Assembly: GCF_007830495.1 (NCBI RefSeq)
Contig: NZ_VLKW01000010.1
Span: forward strand, 62,001 to 126,000
Length of the DNA stretch: 64,000 nt
Reading direction: 5' to 3'
Origin: Pseudoduganella flava
GTDB lineage: Bacteria; Pseudomonadota; Gammaproteobacteria; Burkholderiales; Burkholderiaceae_D
Position 1 is the stretch's first letter; each line of letters opens with the position of its first letter. A program made the translations under genes and the position numbers. The notes beneath the pieces were generated by a model, which had not been told where the DNA came from, made no database searches, and saw only the letters and a list, made by a program, of their open reading frames with translations. Below are positions 63,483-64,000 of the stretch, piece by piece.

Positions 63483-64000
63483 CTATCGGGCGGGCTCTCT
63501 GTCGGCGAGCCGCACGATCCGGGTCCGTCCGGCGGCAAGCACCAGCCTGACCTCGGCGCTGCCGGTGCGCACCTTGAGCCACTCGTTGATGCGCCTGACT
63601 TCGCTCGCCTTGGGCATTCGGCGGCACTCGGCGCTAAGCACGGGAACGGTGGCCGCGCCGGCGCTGCCGGCGGGCACCGCCTGCCCGAACAATACGTTCC
63701 CGCATTGCGGATACTGCGCCTCGAATTCGCGCGTCACGGCATCCGCCTGCTTGAGCCACGCCTGCTGGCTGGCCACTTGCTCGCGCAACGCGGCAAGCGC
63801 CGCGTCTTTGTCCTGCAGCGTTTGCTGGTTGTTGCGCACGATCTCGGCCAGGATGTCCGCCTTCAGGCTGCGCACGTCGATCTCCTTGTGGTCTTCGGCC
63901 TGGACCTGGTGCACGCGCAGCCGCGCCTGCTGCAGTCCACTGGCCGGGAGGCGCGCTTCGAGTGCCTTGATGGCCGCCGGCGGCAGCGGTGCGCCGATCA
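63483..64000 (-). CDS. C-terminal part of an unidentified protein (partial, starts outside window)
   Basis: An open frame runs leftwards from the right window edge to a TAG at 63483, giving at least 172 residues. An internal GTG (63914) could be taken as a start, but the frame continues upstream in the same style, so the gene probably begins beyond 64000. Visible features are a likely coiled coil (AEIVRNNQQTLQDKDAALAA) and a C-terminal region rich in short strands, with no membrane segment. The layout resembles the hydrophilic C-terminal tail of DUF389-type membrane proteins, but I cannot confirm this. It converges on the DUF305 gene and is outside the PKS operon. Confidence 0.6.
   Translation of the reverse strand, partial: IGAPLPPAAIKALEARLPASGLQQARLRVHQVQAEDHKEIDVRSLKADILAEIVRNNQQTLQDKDAALAALREQVASQQAWLKQADAVTREFEAQYPQCGNVLFGQAVPAGSAGAATVPVLSAECRRMPKASEVRRINEWLKVRTGSAEVRLVLAAGRTRIVRLADREPAR

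Overview
The window is about 64 kb of GC-rich DNA (low-GC only at about 61,850-62,480). Dense genes, outer-membrane export parts (LolA-like carrier, DUF1302 porin, RND permease) and a trans-AT polyketide synthase (PKS) point to a Gram-negative beta-proteobacterium, plausibly Oxalobacteraceae/Burkholderiales (Massilia- or Duganella-like). That assignment is inference from gene content; no 16S or tRNA gene is present.

Nearly everything from 61,677 down to 1 reads leftwards as one apparent operon. It opens with a specialised NusG-family antiterminator (61147-61677). A 431-nt leader follows, carrying three copies of a 28-bp repeat and several inverted repeats. Then come PKS-A (3603 aa) and PKS-B (1206 aa, thioesterase-terminated), a six-gene accessory block (RND permease, LolA-like protein, DUF1302 barrel, GMC oxidoreductase, two START proteins), a free ACP, and PKS-C (5059 aa), PKS-D (4606 aa) and PKS-E (at least 3005 aa, running off the left edge). 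Most junctions overlap or are separated by less than 65 nt.

The PKS proteins hold 12 ketosynthases and 15 integrated ACPs but no acyltransferase domain, so this is a trans-AT system whose AT lies outside the window. Split modules and short helical termini suggest the order C > D > E (> anything beyond the left edge) > A > B, so the last two proteins of the line are encoded first. The architecture is: C = KS-DH-KR-ACP / KS-DH0-ECH-ECH-ECH-ACP-ACP / KS-ACP-ACP-DH-like / KS-DH; D = KR-ACP / KS-DH0-ECH-ECH-ECH-ACP-ACP / KS-KR-MT-ACP / KS; E = DH-KR-ACP / KS-DH-KR-ACP / KS-(KR..); A = ACP-GNAT-like-PLP lyase / KS-DH-KR-ACP / KS-KR; B = ACP / KS0-ACP-TE.

The most unusual element is the N-terminus of PKS-A, where a tryptophanase/tyrosine phenol-lyase-like PLP domain sits behind a GNAT-like domain of unknown role. 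The layout recalls the ACP-DUF-SH region of leinamycin-type synthases, in which a PLP domain cleaves a C-S bond to install sulfur, but here it is mid-line and the lyase family looks distinct. Two modules carry three crotonase domains each and Trp-flagged tandem ACPs, predicting beta-branching; the HMG synthase cassette is not in the window. The accessory block looks like a system that oxidises and moves a lipophilic product through the envelope.

Right of the cluster are a low-GC intergenic region, a small DUF305 membrane protein and the 3' part of an unidentified gene.
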